A stretch of DNA of 64,000 nucleotides from Lonepinella koalarum (GTDB lineage Bacteria; Pseudomonadota; Gammaproteobacteria; Enterobacterales; Pasteurellaceae): positions 2,418,001-2,482,000 of the forward strand of contig NZ_CP170642.1 of the NCBI RefSeq assembly GCF_042926695.1, given 5' to 3'. Every line of letters starts with the position of its first letter. Position 1 is the stretch's first letter. Position numbers and translations under genes: made by a program. Shown one piece after another: positions 1-9,042 of this stretch. The notes below the pieces were generated by a model, which did not search any database, had not been told where the DNA came from, and saw nothing but the letters and a program-made list of their open reading frames with translations.

Positions 1-488
1 ATCATTTCAGTTGAACCACCACCAATATCAATCACCAACTTACGACCGCTTTCAGGTTGGGTATGGGATACTCCCGCGTAAATCATTTTGGCTTCGCGTT
101 GCCCCGAAATAATATCTATCGGATAAGGAAACACCGCTTTGGCTTGGCGTAAAAATTCTGCTTTATTCACCGCACTTCGCAACGTGTAGGTACCAACGAC
201 ATTCACATTTTCCGCTTGAAAGCCCTGTAAACGTTCAGCAAACAAAGCTAAGCAATTTACTCCTCGGGTAATCGCGTCCTGATCTAACACGCCGTTTTGA
301 TCTAACCCTTTTGCCAACTGCACTTTTTGCTTTAAGCGTGACAAAATTTGGATCGAACCGTTAACAATACGTGCCACAATCATATGAAAGCTGTTCGATC
401 CCAAATCAATTGCCGCAATTTCTCTCACTTGATACTTATCACCTTGTGAGAGTGTGGTTGCTTTTGTAATTAAATTAATATTATTCAT
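1..488 (-). CDS. Exopolyphosphatase / pppGpp phosphohydrolase (Ppx/GppA), N-terminal part
   Basis: The gene runs off the left edge; about 162 N-terminal residues are visible, starting at the ATG at 486-488. I translated it from the complement. After a short leader come the ASKHA phosphate-binding motif AAIDLGSNSFHMIVAR, the TYTLRSAVNKAEFL segment and DIISGQREAKMIYAGV, ending in the second phosphate motif VIDIGGGSTEM. This is the classic Ppx/GppA pattern. Family members hydrolyse polyphosphate or pppGpp in the cytoplasm. Ppx and GppA cannot be told apart from this half. It starts 20 bp after the tamB stop on the same strand, so it is probably the last gene of a tamA-tamB-ppx transcript. An uptake signal is embedded in frame at 169-177. 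Confidence 0.9.
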   Translation of the reverse strand, partial: MNNINLITKATTLSQGDKYQVREIAAIDLGSNSFHMIVARIVNGSIQILSRLKQKVQLAKGLDQNGVLDQDAITRGVNCLALFAERLQGFQAENVNVVGTYTLRSAVNKAEFLRQAKAVFPYPIDIISGQREAKMIYAGVSHTQPESGRKLVIDIGGGSTEM

Positions 489-508
489 ACATCCATCATT
501 CACAAAAA

Positions 509-3500
509 TTAAAATTCAAATTCATACAATACATCAAAGGCTTGATTGACGCCTGACACGGATTGTAAGAAAAATTGTGGGAATAAACGATAACGTAAAG
601 TGACTTCGGCTAAGCCGTCAAATAATCCCACCCCATACTTAATTTTTAAACGTGGCGTAATATTACCGCTCACAACCACTTTAGAACTATCGCCTACTCC
701 AGCGGTACCCAGATTTAAATCTTGAATGCCAAAAACTTCACCAATACCTCCTACCAGTTTACCACTTTTGGCTAATCCTATACCGAGTAAGGCTGCCCCT
801 ACTGAACCGCTAGAACCAGCTTCGCCACTACTTTCTAATGATCGACCGGTTAAAATATACGATAAAGCTTGATCTTGTGGCAGACTTGGTTCAGAGAATA
901 CTTCTACCCTAGGGGCGTCCGCCACCCCAGTCACTTTAATGCCGGCGGTTACTTTGCTATCTTCCATGGCTTCTGGATTACGAATGGCTTCAATATTTAA
1001 CAATGGTTGAGAGGGTAATCCAGAAAAACTAATTTGCCCTTTACGAATGATTAAATCTTGCCCGAAAGAAGCGTAACGTCCATGTTTCAAGTCAACTTGT
1101 CCATATAAACCTAACGCTCCCTTTTCTTGGCGAACGGCTAATCTACCTTCTAAATTACTGTCTAACCCATAGGCTTTCACATTAACATCTTTACCGATAT
1201 TAATATCTAAATCTGACGTGATCAACATCCCCGATTCAGTGGTCGTTGCCATTTGACGAGCCGCCAAAATATCACCATTTTTTAATGGGTTTAAGTTTTC
1301 TAAAATCACTTCATCACTACTTACTGCCACCGCACTTTCCGGTAAACTTTCTACTTCAATTCTTGCCCATGGAATATCAATATTGCCACTTAATGCTAAC
1401 AATTTCGGTGTCGCTGTCACGGTCACATTTGGGCTAGCACGTAATTTTGCTATTGCTGGGATATTGATAAAGAATTTGTCTGCTTGAGCATTTACTCGCG
1501 CATTCCATTGCTCAATATTTTTCCAATCAGCATCACCCTCTAACACTAAATGACTGTCTACTGTTTGTATATCGCCTTTCAATGTCGAACGATTGCCATA
1601 AAAATTTAACGCTACCTCACCGCCAGTGACTTCTACCGGTGATGATTTTAATTTCGCTTTTAACTGATTGATATTAAATGAACCGTTTAATAACGGTGCG
1701 GTTAAATCACCGGCAAAAGTTAAATGCGATGTCACACTACCTGAAATTTGTTCACCGTTAGATAATAGTTGGTTCGCCAAATTTAAATTCACACCATTAA
1801 TATTGAATGTCCCTGATAATTTGCGCGCGTTGATAATATCATTGATTTTCATATCGGCATTAATGCGACCATTATTTTGAATCTGAATATCAGATTTCAC
1901 CTGCAAATTATCATTGTCTAACTGTGCGTTTAACGCCAATCTAGGCACAGCTAATTTAAAGGTGCGGTAATCCATTTTTTGTGCCACATTGACGCCGTCA
2001 CCATTTAGTTGCACATCCAATTTCAACGGTTTATTTTCATTCCACGCCAAGCTACCCGAACTGCGTAAGATACCTTGTAATAAGCCGTCCTGTTCGGTTA
2101 ACTTATTCACTAATGCTAGATTCAACCGTTTTAAATCGAAAGGAATTTCACCATTTGTACCCACTTTAAAGGTTTGTGGAAAACATAAATCAATGTCCGC
2201 ATGTTTCCAGCAGTGACTTGAAATGGTTGCGAGGGTTTGTTTATTATCAAAAGTAATATCAATATTTTGGCTGTTTTTCACTTCTCCAATCGGTGAATTC
2301 ACCCCCACTTGACTTAATGTGCCTTTCCACACTTGTGAACCGCGGTCAAAACTACCCGATAAATTCAATCCTCCCGCCACCGGTTCACCGCTGGAATGTA
2401 ATTGTAATTGGTGGGATTTTTCATTACCTGATGCGGTTAATTTAGCATTGTTCAGTTTAATCTCACCTTGACTGAATCCATTTAATTCTACATTTAAATC
2501 ACCTTGAATTTGTTGTTCTGTGCTTACCTCGCCTTTTGCGATGACTTTAGCTATTTTTAGGTCTTGAAACTGAATATTATTCCCCGTTAAATCTAGCACT
2601 AAATTAGGCTCCGTGAGCTTGCCTTTAATATATGCTTTCCCTATGACAGAGGCAGATAAATCAGGTAACAAACCTTTTAAATTCGGGGCATTAATATCCA
2701 ACAGAAAATCTGATTGTTCGGTTAATGTCCCGGTTGCTACAATATGATTTACGCCATAATTTAGGCTAATTTGGGACGTATTGAGCAAGACTTGATTATC
2801 TGATGTTAGGCTACCTTTTAGGCTTAACGGATTTTTTGATAACGATCCTTGAATATTTAATTCAGGCATCGCAATCGCCCACCGCTCTCCTTTTACTTGC
2901 CCTGTGTGAGTTAATTTGCCCGATAATATCGCTGGAAATGAAGATAAATAAGCGCCGAGATTAATTTTGTTTAAATCTGTCTCCGCTTGCCATTCTACGC
3001 CATCTCGCCAATTTAATTTCCCCATTAAACCCAGTGCACCATCTAAGGCATTCAGTTGTAATTTTTCAATTTCCGTGTGCGAAATACCACCGTTAGCTTG
3101 TAATGCCAAATCGGTTGTGGGTGCCGACATGCCTTTTACGTTGCCATGTAATGTCAATTGGTAATCAAGCAAGTTACCTGTTACATTAAGGGTCACATTT
3201 TGCACGTTGAGTGGATCATCCGTTTGGTTAAACGGATAACTAAACTTTGGCACATTTAAGGTTAAATTTAATGGCGTTTTTTCGCTATTGAGTTGCACAT
3301 CTGCATTCAAGATCGCATCTGCTACACCTTGGGTGGTAAGCGAAAGTGCGGTGTTTTTTTTCAAATCTCCGCTAATGGAAAGATCCACCACAGATTTTGG
3401 CAATAAAATCTCATCACCTTGTTTAATGGTATCGAGATCAGCGTGTACGGTTAAATTCAGTGGCATAGCCTGATCTAACTGGATATTTCCTTGCGCTTGA

Positions 3501-4426
3501 ATATTGCCAACCGAACTGTCAATCTGTAAAGTTTGTAATGCTACCGTTGCACCCGTGGCATCTACTTGAATTTGTACTTTGGGAACATCAATTTGCTGAA
3601 CTAATTTGCCATCAATAACTTGTTGATATTGCCAATCTTTACCCAAAATATCTGGAATATGTAGATCAAAAGGCAAAATAATCTCGCTTACGTTGGCTAA
3701 TAAAGCAGGGGTTAAACTTTGCTCAATTTGTTGCCAATTAACAGGCTCGCTTGGTTGGTGTTCTTCATTAATCTCTTCTTTTTTCTCGCTAGAATCGGCG
3801 AAAATATAGGCTAAATCATTAATTTGCGTGGGTTCAAGGGTTAATCCATCTTCATTATTTAAAAACACCGCCGTGTGAAATTTGCCTAAATGCATTTGAT
3901 TGCTATCAATGCCTAACGCCAGATTATCAACTTCCACATTTTTCACCGCTATCGAAACAGGCAGGGTAATCCGTTGCATTGCGCTATTTTCTTGTTCGGG
4001 TTCAGGTTCAGATGGTGGTAGTTTACTCGTATCAATATGAATAGCTGGCTGTTGCACCTGTAAATTTTCAATACAAATATCGGCTTTAAGTAAGCAACCA
4101 AAATCAAATTTTAATTCTGCTTGCGCAATATTCGTTTCTACGCCAGCAGATTGAAATTGCACATCTTTTAACAATAACCCATGTTGTAATTTGCCTTGTA
4201 CATCGCCAATGGTTAAACCGTCCACATATTTATCCGCTAAGCCAATCGCCCATTGCGTACCACTTTCGCTGCCAACTATGCCCGCAACGCCCAAGCCTGC
4301 TGCACCCGCAATACCGACTAATACACCTATTGCCACTAAACTGCGGTGTAAAAATTTGCTTTTTTTGCTACCGACTAATTGACTAGATTGCGGTACATTT
4401 TCGTTTTGTTGAACTGGTTCTGTCAT
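509..4426 (-). CDS. tamB: TamB, translocation and assembly module inner-membrane subunit
   Basis: 1305 residues, the usual size for TamB. One N-terminal membrane anchor (about residues 28-50, rich in Gly/Ala/Val) follows a short Lys/Arg-rich cytoplasmic stretch. A very long periplasmic region of repeated beta-strand segments comes next, and the protein ends with the conserved C-terminal TamB (DUF490) domain, whose last residues are VLYEFEF. AsmA-like TamB spans the periplasm and works with the outer-membrane protein TamA in outer-membrane protein assembly; related proteins are implicated in phospholipid transport. The start lies 2 bp after the tamA stop, which indicates a tamA-tamB operon. 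It contains two in-frame uptake signals (1329 and 3344). Confidence 0.95.
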   Translation of the reverse strand: MTEPVQQNENVPQSSQLVGSKKSKFLHRSLVAIGVLVGIAGAAGLGVAGIVGSESGTQWAIGLADKYVDGLTIGDVQGKLQHGLLLKDVQFQSAGVETNIAQAELKFDFGCLLKADICIENLQVQQPAIHIDTSKLPPSEPEPEQENSAMQRITLPVSIAVKNVEVDNLALGIDSNQMHLGKFHTAVFLNNEDGLTLEPTQINDLAYIFADSSEKKEEINEEHQPSEPVNWQQIEQSLTPALLANVSEIILPFDLHIPDILGKDWQYQQVIDGKLVQQIDVPKVQIQVDATGATVALQTLQIDSSVGNIQAQGNIQLDQAMPLNLTVHADLDTIKQGDEILLPKSVVDLSISGDLKKNTALSLTTQGVADAILNADVQLNSEKTPLNLTLNVPKFSYPFNQTDDPLNVQNVTLNVTGNLLDYQLTLHGNVKGMSAPTTDLALQANGGISHTEIEKLQLNALDGALGLMGKLNWRDGVEWQAETDLNKINLGAYLSSFPAILSGKLTHTGQVKGERWAIAMPELNIQGSLSKNPLSLKGSLTSDNQVLLNTSQISLNYGVNHIVATGTLTEQSDFLLDINAPNLKGLLPDLSASVIGKAYIKGKLTEPNLVLDLTGNNIQFQDLKIAKVIAKGEVSTEQQIQGDLNVELNGFSQGEIKLNNAKLTASGNEKSHQLQLHSSGEPVAGGLNLSGSFDRGSQVWKGTLSQVGVNSPIGEVKNSQNIDITFDNKQTLATISSHCWKHADIDLCFPQTFKVGTNGEIPFDLKRLNLALVNKLTEQDGLLQGILRSSGSLAWNENKPLKLDVQLNGDGVNVAQKMDYRTFKLAVPRLALNAQLDNDNLQVKSDIQIQNNGRINADMKINDIINARKLSGTFNINGVNLNLANQLLSNGEQISGSVTSHLTFAGDLTAPLLNGSFNINQLKAKLKSSPVEVTGGEVALNFYGNRSTLKGDIQTVDSHLVLEGDADWKNIEQWNARVNAQADKFFINIPAIAKLRASPNVTVTATPKLLALSGNIDIPWARIEVESLPESAVAVSSDEVILENLNPLKNGDILAARQMATTTESGMLITSDLDINIGKDVNVKAYGLDSNLEGRLAVRQEKGALGLYGQVDLKHGRYASFGQDLIIRKGQISFSGLPSQPLLNIEAIRNPEAMEDSKVTAGIKVTGVADAPRVEVFSEPSLPQDQALSYILTGRSLESSGEAGSSGSVGAALLGIGLAKSGKLVGGIGEVFGIQDLNLGTAGVGDSSKVVVSGNITPRLKIKYGVGLFDGLAEVTLRYRLFPQFFLQSVSGVNQAFDVLYEFEF

Positions 4427-4428
4427 CC

Positions 4429-6234
4429 CTAAATCTCCGCCCCTAATCCTATGTAAAATTGAATATTTTTACTATCGTCTTTATCTCGTACAGGAGTGGC
4501 AATATCAAATTTAATCGCGCCTACTGGCGACGCCCAACGCACCCCCACACCCGCGCCATAACGCAATTCATCTGTGCTATAAGAATTAGCGGCTAGTCCT
4601 GCATCATAGAACGTTGCCAACCACCAACTCGGATAAACCTGATATTGATATTCAAGTGATCCCGTGGCTAAGCGAGAGGCGCCGATTAACTTACCATTGC
4701 TATCTTTGGGGGAAATTTTCTTATAACCATAACCACGCACACTACGATCTCCCCCGGCAAAAAAACGCATGGCAGGCGGCATTCGATGCAAATCGTCAGT
4801 ATGTAACCAACCAATATCCAATCGGCTCACTACACGATGATTTTCCGCAAAAGTTTTAATCACTGCGCCTGATGCACGTAAACTCAGAAAATTCACATCC
4901 GATAATAAGGCTTTAGTTCCCCAGTCTGCGGTTAAACTGATAGAGTGAGCCCAAGTAGGAAATAATCCACCTTGCAAATATTTATGACTAATGCTGCCCG
5001 TGGGATAAAGTAAAAAGGTTTTATCTTTCACATCGGCTTGGGTAAATTTATCGTAACGTGTTCTTACCCCCCACGAATATTGCCAACCGCTAGGATGATC
5101 CCAATAACGCAATGCCCCGAACGTGATAGCGGTAGATTTGGTATCGGTACTACTGTCATCCTCGTTTTCAATTCCCGTGCTAAATTGATAATATTCATAT
5201 AGCGGGCTTCTCAAACGTGGCATTTTATACGCCATTTCAATGGTTTGTTTCGGCTCTGATACATAGAAACTTGATGAAAAACTATGCCCGCGATTATTAA
5301 TCCAAGGTTTTTTCCAACCTAATTGCAAACGTGGTCCCACATCAGACGAATAACCAATCCCTACTTCCATCGAATTTTTCTTTTTCGGGTACATTAAGAC
5401 ATCAAAATCCACCGTTTTATTTTCTTCATTTAAGGTGGGTTTCATCAGCACCGACTGAAACCAACCTGTTGAGGTATAATCATTATTCGCTTGTAACACA
5501 TCATTCAACAAATAGGGTTCGCCCTGTTGTAGATTTAACATATTACGTAAATAATCTTCACGAATTTGGGCGTTTTTAAAACGAAATTCACCATAACGAT
5601 AACGCGCGCCACTTTCAAATAGCAAACGCCACCAAGCTTGATAGGTAGACGGCATCACTTCTAAACGGTGAATAGAAAAATCTGCATCAAAATAACCCCG
5701 TTGAACGGCTAATTTTTGCACCGCACTTTTATAATCATCATAGCTTTCGTGATTAACAATATCACCTTTCTTCGGCAGATCTTTATTTAAGGCAAGAAAG
5801 GCTTCATCTTTTTTGGCATCTCCTTCAATCTGCACATCCGTTTGTTCGATCCGCACCGGGTTGCCTAATTCCACATTCGCAATTAGCTCTTTACCATTCG
5901 GTGCTAAACTAAAGTTAAGCTGAAAATCATAATAACCCAACACCCGCAAACCTTTATACAACGCAGTGCGCACTAATTCTTGATGACGTTCTGAACCATC
6001 CGACTCTTCTGCACTAATTTCATTAATATAGATTTGCGCATTCTCTTTTAATTTTCCATCTTGAATGCCTTGCAAACGTACTTTCACTGTTGGCGTAACG
6101 ACATTCTGTGCCATCTCTGGTGGAGCGTTCTGTGCGGAATCACCTTGCTCCGCTAAGGTCATCAGGGGATAACCGACGACATAACTCAATACTAATAAAG
6201 ACGGCAACTGCTTGCTAAATTTCATCTTATTCAA
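4429..6234 (-). CDS. tamA: TamA, outer-membrane translocation and assembly module subunit
   Basis: 601 residues, matching the Omp85-family TamA length. An N-terminal signal peptide ends near residue 28 (PLMTLA then EQ). It is followed by three POTRA-like segments (about residues 45-265) and a 16-strand-type beta-barrel in the C-terminal half. The barrel contains the conserved RFFAGGDRSVRGYGY motif of Omp85 proteins (G-x-x-S-v-R-G-y) and the protein ends in the barrel strand FYIGLGAEI. It sits in the outer membrane and partners TamB, encoded directly downstream. It lies 96 bp downstream of deoR on the same strand, with no clear terminator between them. Confidence 0.95.
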   Translation of the reverse strand: MNKMKFSKQLPSLLVLSYVVGYPLMTLAEQGDSAQNAPPEMAQNVVTPTVKVRLQGIQDGKLKENAQIYINEISAEESDGSERHQELVRTALYKGLRVLGYYDFQLNFSLAPNGKELIANVELGNPVRIEQTDVQIEGDAKKDEAFLALNKDLPKKGDIVNHESYDDYKSAVQKLAVQRGYFDADFSIHRLEVMPSTYQAWWRLLFESGARYRYGEFRFKNAQIREDYLRNMLNLQQGEPYLLNDVLQANNDYTSTGWFQSVLMKPTLNEENKTVDFDVLMYPKKKNSMEVGIGYSSDVGPRLQLGWKKPWINNRGHSFSSSFYVSEPKQTIEMAYKMPRLRSPLYEYYQFSTGIENEDDSSTDTKSTAITFGALRYWDHPSGWQYSWGVRTRYDKFTQADVKDKTFLLYPTGSISHKYLQGGLFPTWAHSISLTADWGTKALLSDVNFLSLRASGAVIKTFAENHRVVSRLDIGWLHTDDLHRMPPAMRFFAGGDRSVRGYGYKKISPKDSNGKLIGASRLATGSLEYQYQVYPSWWLATFYDAGLAANSYSTDELRYGAGVGVRWASPVGAIKFDIATPVRDKDDSKNIQFYIGLGAEI

Positions 6235-6330
6235 CCTGTAAAAGCGATTACTGTTCTTAGGGCTTGCCCCTATTTTCTTAATGTCTTAGTTTACATTTCA
6301 ATGAGATAGTTCGCAATTATTGAATAGTAT

Positions 6331-7104
6331 TTATTTTGTTAAAATCGGCGATTTAATAGTATTAAATATGACAGGCAAGGTCTGATCACAAACTAATAAA
6401 TCAAACTGCGCCAGATCTCCCACATACGCCTGTTGCACCTTATTTACTTTAGAATGATCAAACACCAAAATCGCCTGTTTGGTTTTCACCATCGCTTTGT
6501 GTTTGGTTTTGGCTTCATCCACATTAAAACAGGTCACGCCCTGTTTCACATCTACGCCAGCCGCTGAAATAAAGGCTTTGGTGGTGCAAATGGCATCCAG
6601 TTCCGTATTGAGCTGAATCGGTGTTAAAAAAGAATTGTGTCTGGAATAATGACCACCGCACAAAATCACATGGCAATGCGGCTTTTCTTGCAACACCAAA
6701 AAGCTATTAATGGAACAACAAAGTGCGGTGAATTTTATCGAAGAATTGATTTGAGAGGCGATGAAAGGAACGGTGGAACCACAATCAAAAAATACCACAT
6801 CACCGTCTTGCACTAGCTCCGCCGCCAATTTTCCTACCTGCATTTTTTCCGCAATATGTTTGGTTTCTTGCTCAAAAATCAAATAGTTATTATCATTGGC
6901 TTTCTGCGGATCTTTAACTATATAACCCCCTAACAACACCACCGAGCCTGTATTGGTGCTTAAATCACGGCGAATGGTCATTTCCGATACATTCAGCATA
7001 TCCGCCGCATCTCGCAAATGGATTTTGTCCATCTGTTTCAGTAAAAATTCCAGTTTCTGAATACGGGATTGTACTTTTTTATCCATAACAGGCTCGCTTG
7101 ACAT
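6331..7104 (-). CDS. deoR: DeoR, deoxyribonucleoside catabolism repressor
   Basis: 257 residues. An N-terminal DeoR-type helix-turn-helix (IHLRDAADMLNVSEMTIRRD) is followed by VVLLGGYIV and a C-terminal sugar-phosphate-binding domain of the isomerase-like fold (FFDCGSTVPFI, EKPHCHVILCGGHY, SAAGVDVKQGVTCFN). These segments match E. coli DeoR closely, more so than other DeoR-family members. E. coli DeoR responds to deoxyribose-5-phosphate. The gene is 18 bp downstream of deoC in the same orientation, so the repressor is probably co-transcribed with its target. Start choice is uncertain: an ATG at 7086 would remove six residues and give MDKKVQSRIQKLEF. Confidence 0.9.
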   Translation of the reverse strand: MSSEPVMDKKVQSRIQKLEFLLKQMDKIHLRDAADMLNVSEMTIRRDLSTNTGSVVLLGGYIVKDPQKANDNNYLIFEQETKHIAEKMQVGKLAAELVQDGDVVFFDCGSTVPFIASQINSSIKFTALCCSINSFLVLQEKPHCHVILCGGHYSRHNSFLTPIQLNTELDAICTTKAFISAAGVDVKQGVTCFNVDEAKTKHKAMVKTKQAILVFDHSKVNKVQQAYVGDLAQFDLLVCDQTLPVIFNTIKSPILTK

Positions 7105-7122
7105 TAGGTTAGAATCGGGGAA

Positions 7123-7797
7123 TTAATATCCGCCCTGATTATCTTGCAAACCGCTAATAATTGCAATCCCTGCACTGGCACCAATACGAGTTGCCCCTGC
7201 TTTAATCATTGCCATCGCCGTTTCCGTATCACGCACCCCACCTGATGCTTTCACGCCTAATTTTTCTCCCACCGTTTGACGCATTAACGCAATATCTTCC
7301 ACCGTCGCACCGCCTTTATTAAAGCCAGTGGATGTTTTCACAAAACCCACATTCAAATCACGGCAGATCTCACAGGCTTTGACAATCTCATCTTTCGTCA
7401 ACAAACAGGTTTCCAAAATCACTTTCAAGGTTTTACTCTTGCACGCCGCAAGCACCGCTTGAATATCCGCTTGCACTGCATCCCATTTGCCCGATTTAAT
7501 CCAGCCCACATTGATCACCATATCAATTTCTTCCGCCCCAGCGGAAATCGCTTGCTCTGCTTCAAAGGCTTTCACCGCCGACAAATTCGCTCCCAATGGA
7601 AAACCCACTACGGTGCAGATTTTCACATCCGAACCTGCTAATTGTTGTTTCGCCAACGGAATGTAACCCGAATTAATACACACCGAACAAAAATGATGTG
7701 CTAGGGCTTCTTGGCAGAGTTGCACAATATCTTTTTCCGTTTTTTCAGCGGTTAGGGCAGTATGGTCAATAAATTTCGCTAATTCATTTGGTTTCAT
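7123..7797 (-). CDS. deoC: Deoxyribose-phosphate aldolase
   Basis: 224 residues. Cleaves 2-deoxyribose-5-phosphate to acetaldehyde and glyceraldehyde-3-phosphate in deoxynucleoside catabolism. The Schiff-base lysine lies in GFVKTSTGF, the second active-site lysine in LGVKASGGVRD, and the aspartate motif in EEIDMVINVG. The protein is of the short DeoC type, like Pasteurellaceae and Gram-positive enzymes, rather than the roughly 259-residue E. coli form. A good ribosome site (aaaagga) precedes the ATG. It is first gene of a deoC-deoR unit and has a perfect CRP core about 80 bp upstream. Confidence 0.96.
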   Translation of the reverse strand: MKPNELAKFIDHTALTAEKTEKDIVQLCQEALAHHFCSVCINSGYIPLAKQQLAGSDVKICTVVGFPLGANLSAVKAFEAEQAISAGAEEIDMVINVGWIKSGKWDAVQADIQAVLAACKSKTLKVILETCLLTKDEIVKACEICRDLNVGFVKTSTGFNKGGATVEDIALMRQTVGEKLGVKASGGVRDTETAMAMIKAGATRIGASAGIAIISGLQDNQGGY

Positions 7798-7870
7798 AAT
7801 AATGTCCTTTTTTGTTTGGTTTTTGTGATTATTTTAACTTTTTTTCTATTTTACAGTAAAAATTTTTTAA

Positions 7871-7892
7871 TTCTGTGATCTTTGTCACAAAA
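7871..7892 (-). promoter_or_regulatory. CRP (cAMP receptor protein) binding site upstream of deoC
   Basis: The core TGTGA-tctttg-TCACA (7874-7889) matches the CRP half-site consensus perfectly with 6-bp spacing. It lies about 85 bp upstream of deoC, consistent with catabolite control of nucleoside use, as known for E. coli deo genes. It may also affect the divergent Bro-N gene, though it is about 240 bp from that start. Confidence 0.8.
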
Positions 7893-8056
7893 ATAACATT
7901 TTATTTGATTTATACTGTATAAAACAAATTTTGTTAGAAATATCATATAAGATACTTGTGCTGAAAAATTAATACGATTTAATTATTCGGAAGTGCGGTG
8001 AAATTTACTGCACCTTTTGTGTATTTCTGTGATCTTGATTCCTAAAAATAGAATAT

Positions 8057-8071
8057 ACAGTATTTTACTGT
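8057..8071 (+). promoter_or_regulatory. Inverted repeat, candidate operator for the Bro-N gene
   Basis: ACAGTA-ttt-TACTGT is a perfect 6-bp inverted repeat that overlaps where the -35 element would sit for the TATAAT at 8084-8089. It does not match the canonical LexA box, whose halves face the other way (CTGT...ACAG). An autoregulatory or phage-type operator is an inference from position only. Confidence 0.4.
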
Positions 8072-8123
8072 TTAAATAACTATTATAATATGTTCTCGTA
8101 ATAAGTAAGATAGGATTAGCAAA

Positions 8124-8969
8124 ATGAGTAACATTAAATTATTTGAAAACAGCCAAATTCGTTCTATTTGGGATGCTGAAAAAGAAGAATGGTTTTTTAG
8201 TATTGTAGATGTGGTGCAAGCATTGACGGAAAGCCCTAATCCCCGTGATTACTGGTATCGTGTTAAAAAACGGATGTCTGATGAAGAAAAATCTGAACTG
8301 TCGACATTTTGTCGACAGTTGAAATTGCTGGCAGGTGATGGAAAAATGCGAGAAACGGATGTGGCTGATATGACAGGTATTTTCCGCATTATTCAATCCA
8401 TTCCTAGCCCTAAAGCAGAACCGTTTAAAATGTGGTTAGCCGAGGTGGGGAAAGAGAGAATTGATGAAATTATTGATCCAGAACTGACCATTGATCGAGC
8501 ATTACAAACTTATCTGCAAAAAGGTTATTCGAGAGAATGGATTAATCAGCGTTTGCAATCCATTCAGGTGCGTAAAGAATTAACTGATTCTTGGCAAGAT
8601 CATGGCGTGAAAGCTGGGCGAGAATTTGCGATGCTCACCAACGAGATTACTCGTGCTTGGTCGGGTATGACAACGAGAGAATATAAGAATTTCAAAGGGT
8701 TAAACAAAGAAAATTTACGTGACAATATGTCAACTACAGAGCTTGTATTGAATATGTTAGCAGAAGCTGCCACCAAAGATATTACTCAAATAACCCATCC
8801 TGCTGGTTTTGAAGAAAATAAGGCCGTTGCACAACGTGGTGGAAATGTGGCTAAGGTCGCTCGAGAAAGTTTGGAAAAAGAAACGGGAACACCAGTTATT
8901 ACGCAACAAAATTCCATTGATTTTGCTCAATTAATTGGCTATGTTTCCAGTGAAGCTAAGAAAAAATAG
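8124..8969 (+). CDS. Bro-N domain protein with DinD-like C-terminal half
   Basis: 281 residues, no signal or membrane segment. Residues 1-110 look like a Bro-N (BRO family, N-terminal) DNA-binding domain, as in phage antirepressors (EEWFFSIVDVVQAL, then PSPKAEPFKMWLAEVG). The remaining half contains FKGLNKENLRDNMSTTELV and GGNVAKVARE, which resemble the C-terminal half of E. coli DinD. Bro-N proteins occur in prophages and as isolated chromosomal genes; this one has no phage neighbours. Function here is unknown; DNA binding is likely. It lies between deoC and udp, breaking up a nucleoside-catabolism locus. It contains a long DNA palindrome at 8296-8320. Family assignment is firm for the N-terminus and tentative for the C-terminus. 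Confidence 0.8.
   Translation: MSNIKLFENSQIRSIWDAEKEEWFFSIVDVVQALTESPNPRDYWYRVKKRMSDEEKSELSTFCRQLKLLAGDGKMRETDVADMTGIFRIIQSIPSPKAEPFKMWLAEVGKERIDEIIDPELTIDRALQTYLQKGYSREWINQRLQSIQVRKELTDSWQDHGVKAGREFAMLTNEITRAWSGMTTREYKNFKGLNKENLRDNMSTTELVLNMLAEAATKDITQITHPAGFEENKAVAQRGGNVAKVARESLEKETGTPVITQQNSIDFAQLIGYVSSEAKKK
8296..8320 (+). repeat. Perfect 11-bp inverted repeat inside the Bro-N gene
   Basis: The arms AACTGTCGACA and TGTCGACAGTT are perfect complements with a 3-nt TTT loop, and each contains the palindrome GTCGAC. It encodes the ELSTFCRQL part of the protein. In mRNA it would form a strong hairpin; in DNA it is a dyad that could bind a protein. Confidence 0.85.
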
Positions 8970-9042
8970 CAAGGTTTATTTGTTACAAAGATACCATAAT
9001 TTTGTTAAAAATTAATAATCACATAATAAAAAGGAGAATAAT

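Larger units (their letters stand above)
7798..8123. promoter_or_regulatory. Divergent control region between deoC and the Bro-N gene
   Basis: A 326-bp A/T-rich region without a gene. It holds the CRP site at 7874-7889, a deoC-proximal tract with several TAAAAT-like -10 candidates on the minus strand, an uptake signal at 7991-7999, an inverted repeat at 8057-8071 and a perfect TATAAT at 8084-8089 facing the Bro-N gene. The plus-strand gene has a weak ribosome site (gatagga) ahead of its ATG. Confidence 0.6.

Noticed and set aside
7915..7936. TACTGTATAAAACA considered as a LexA (SOS) box for the DinD-like gene
   Set aside because: It has one CTGT half but no ACAG half at the required distance. 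The dyad at 8057-8071 has its halves in the opposite orientation.
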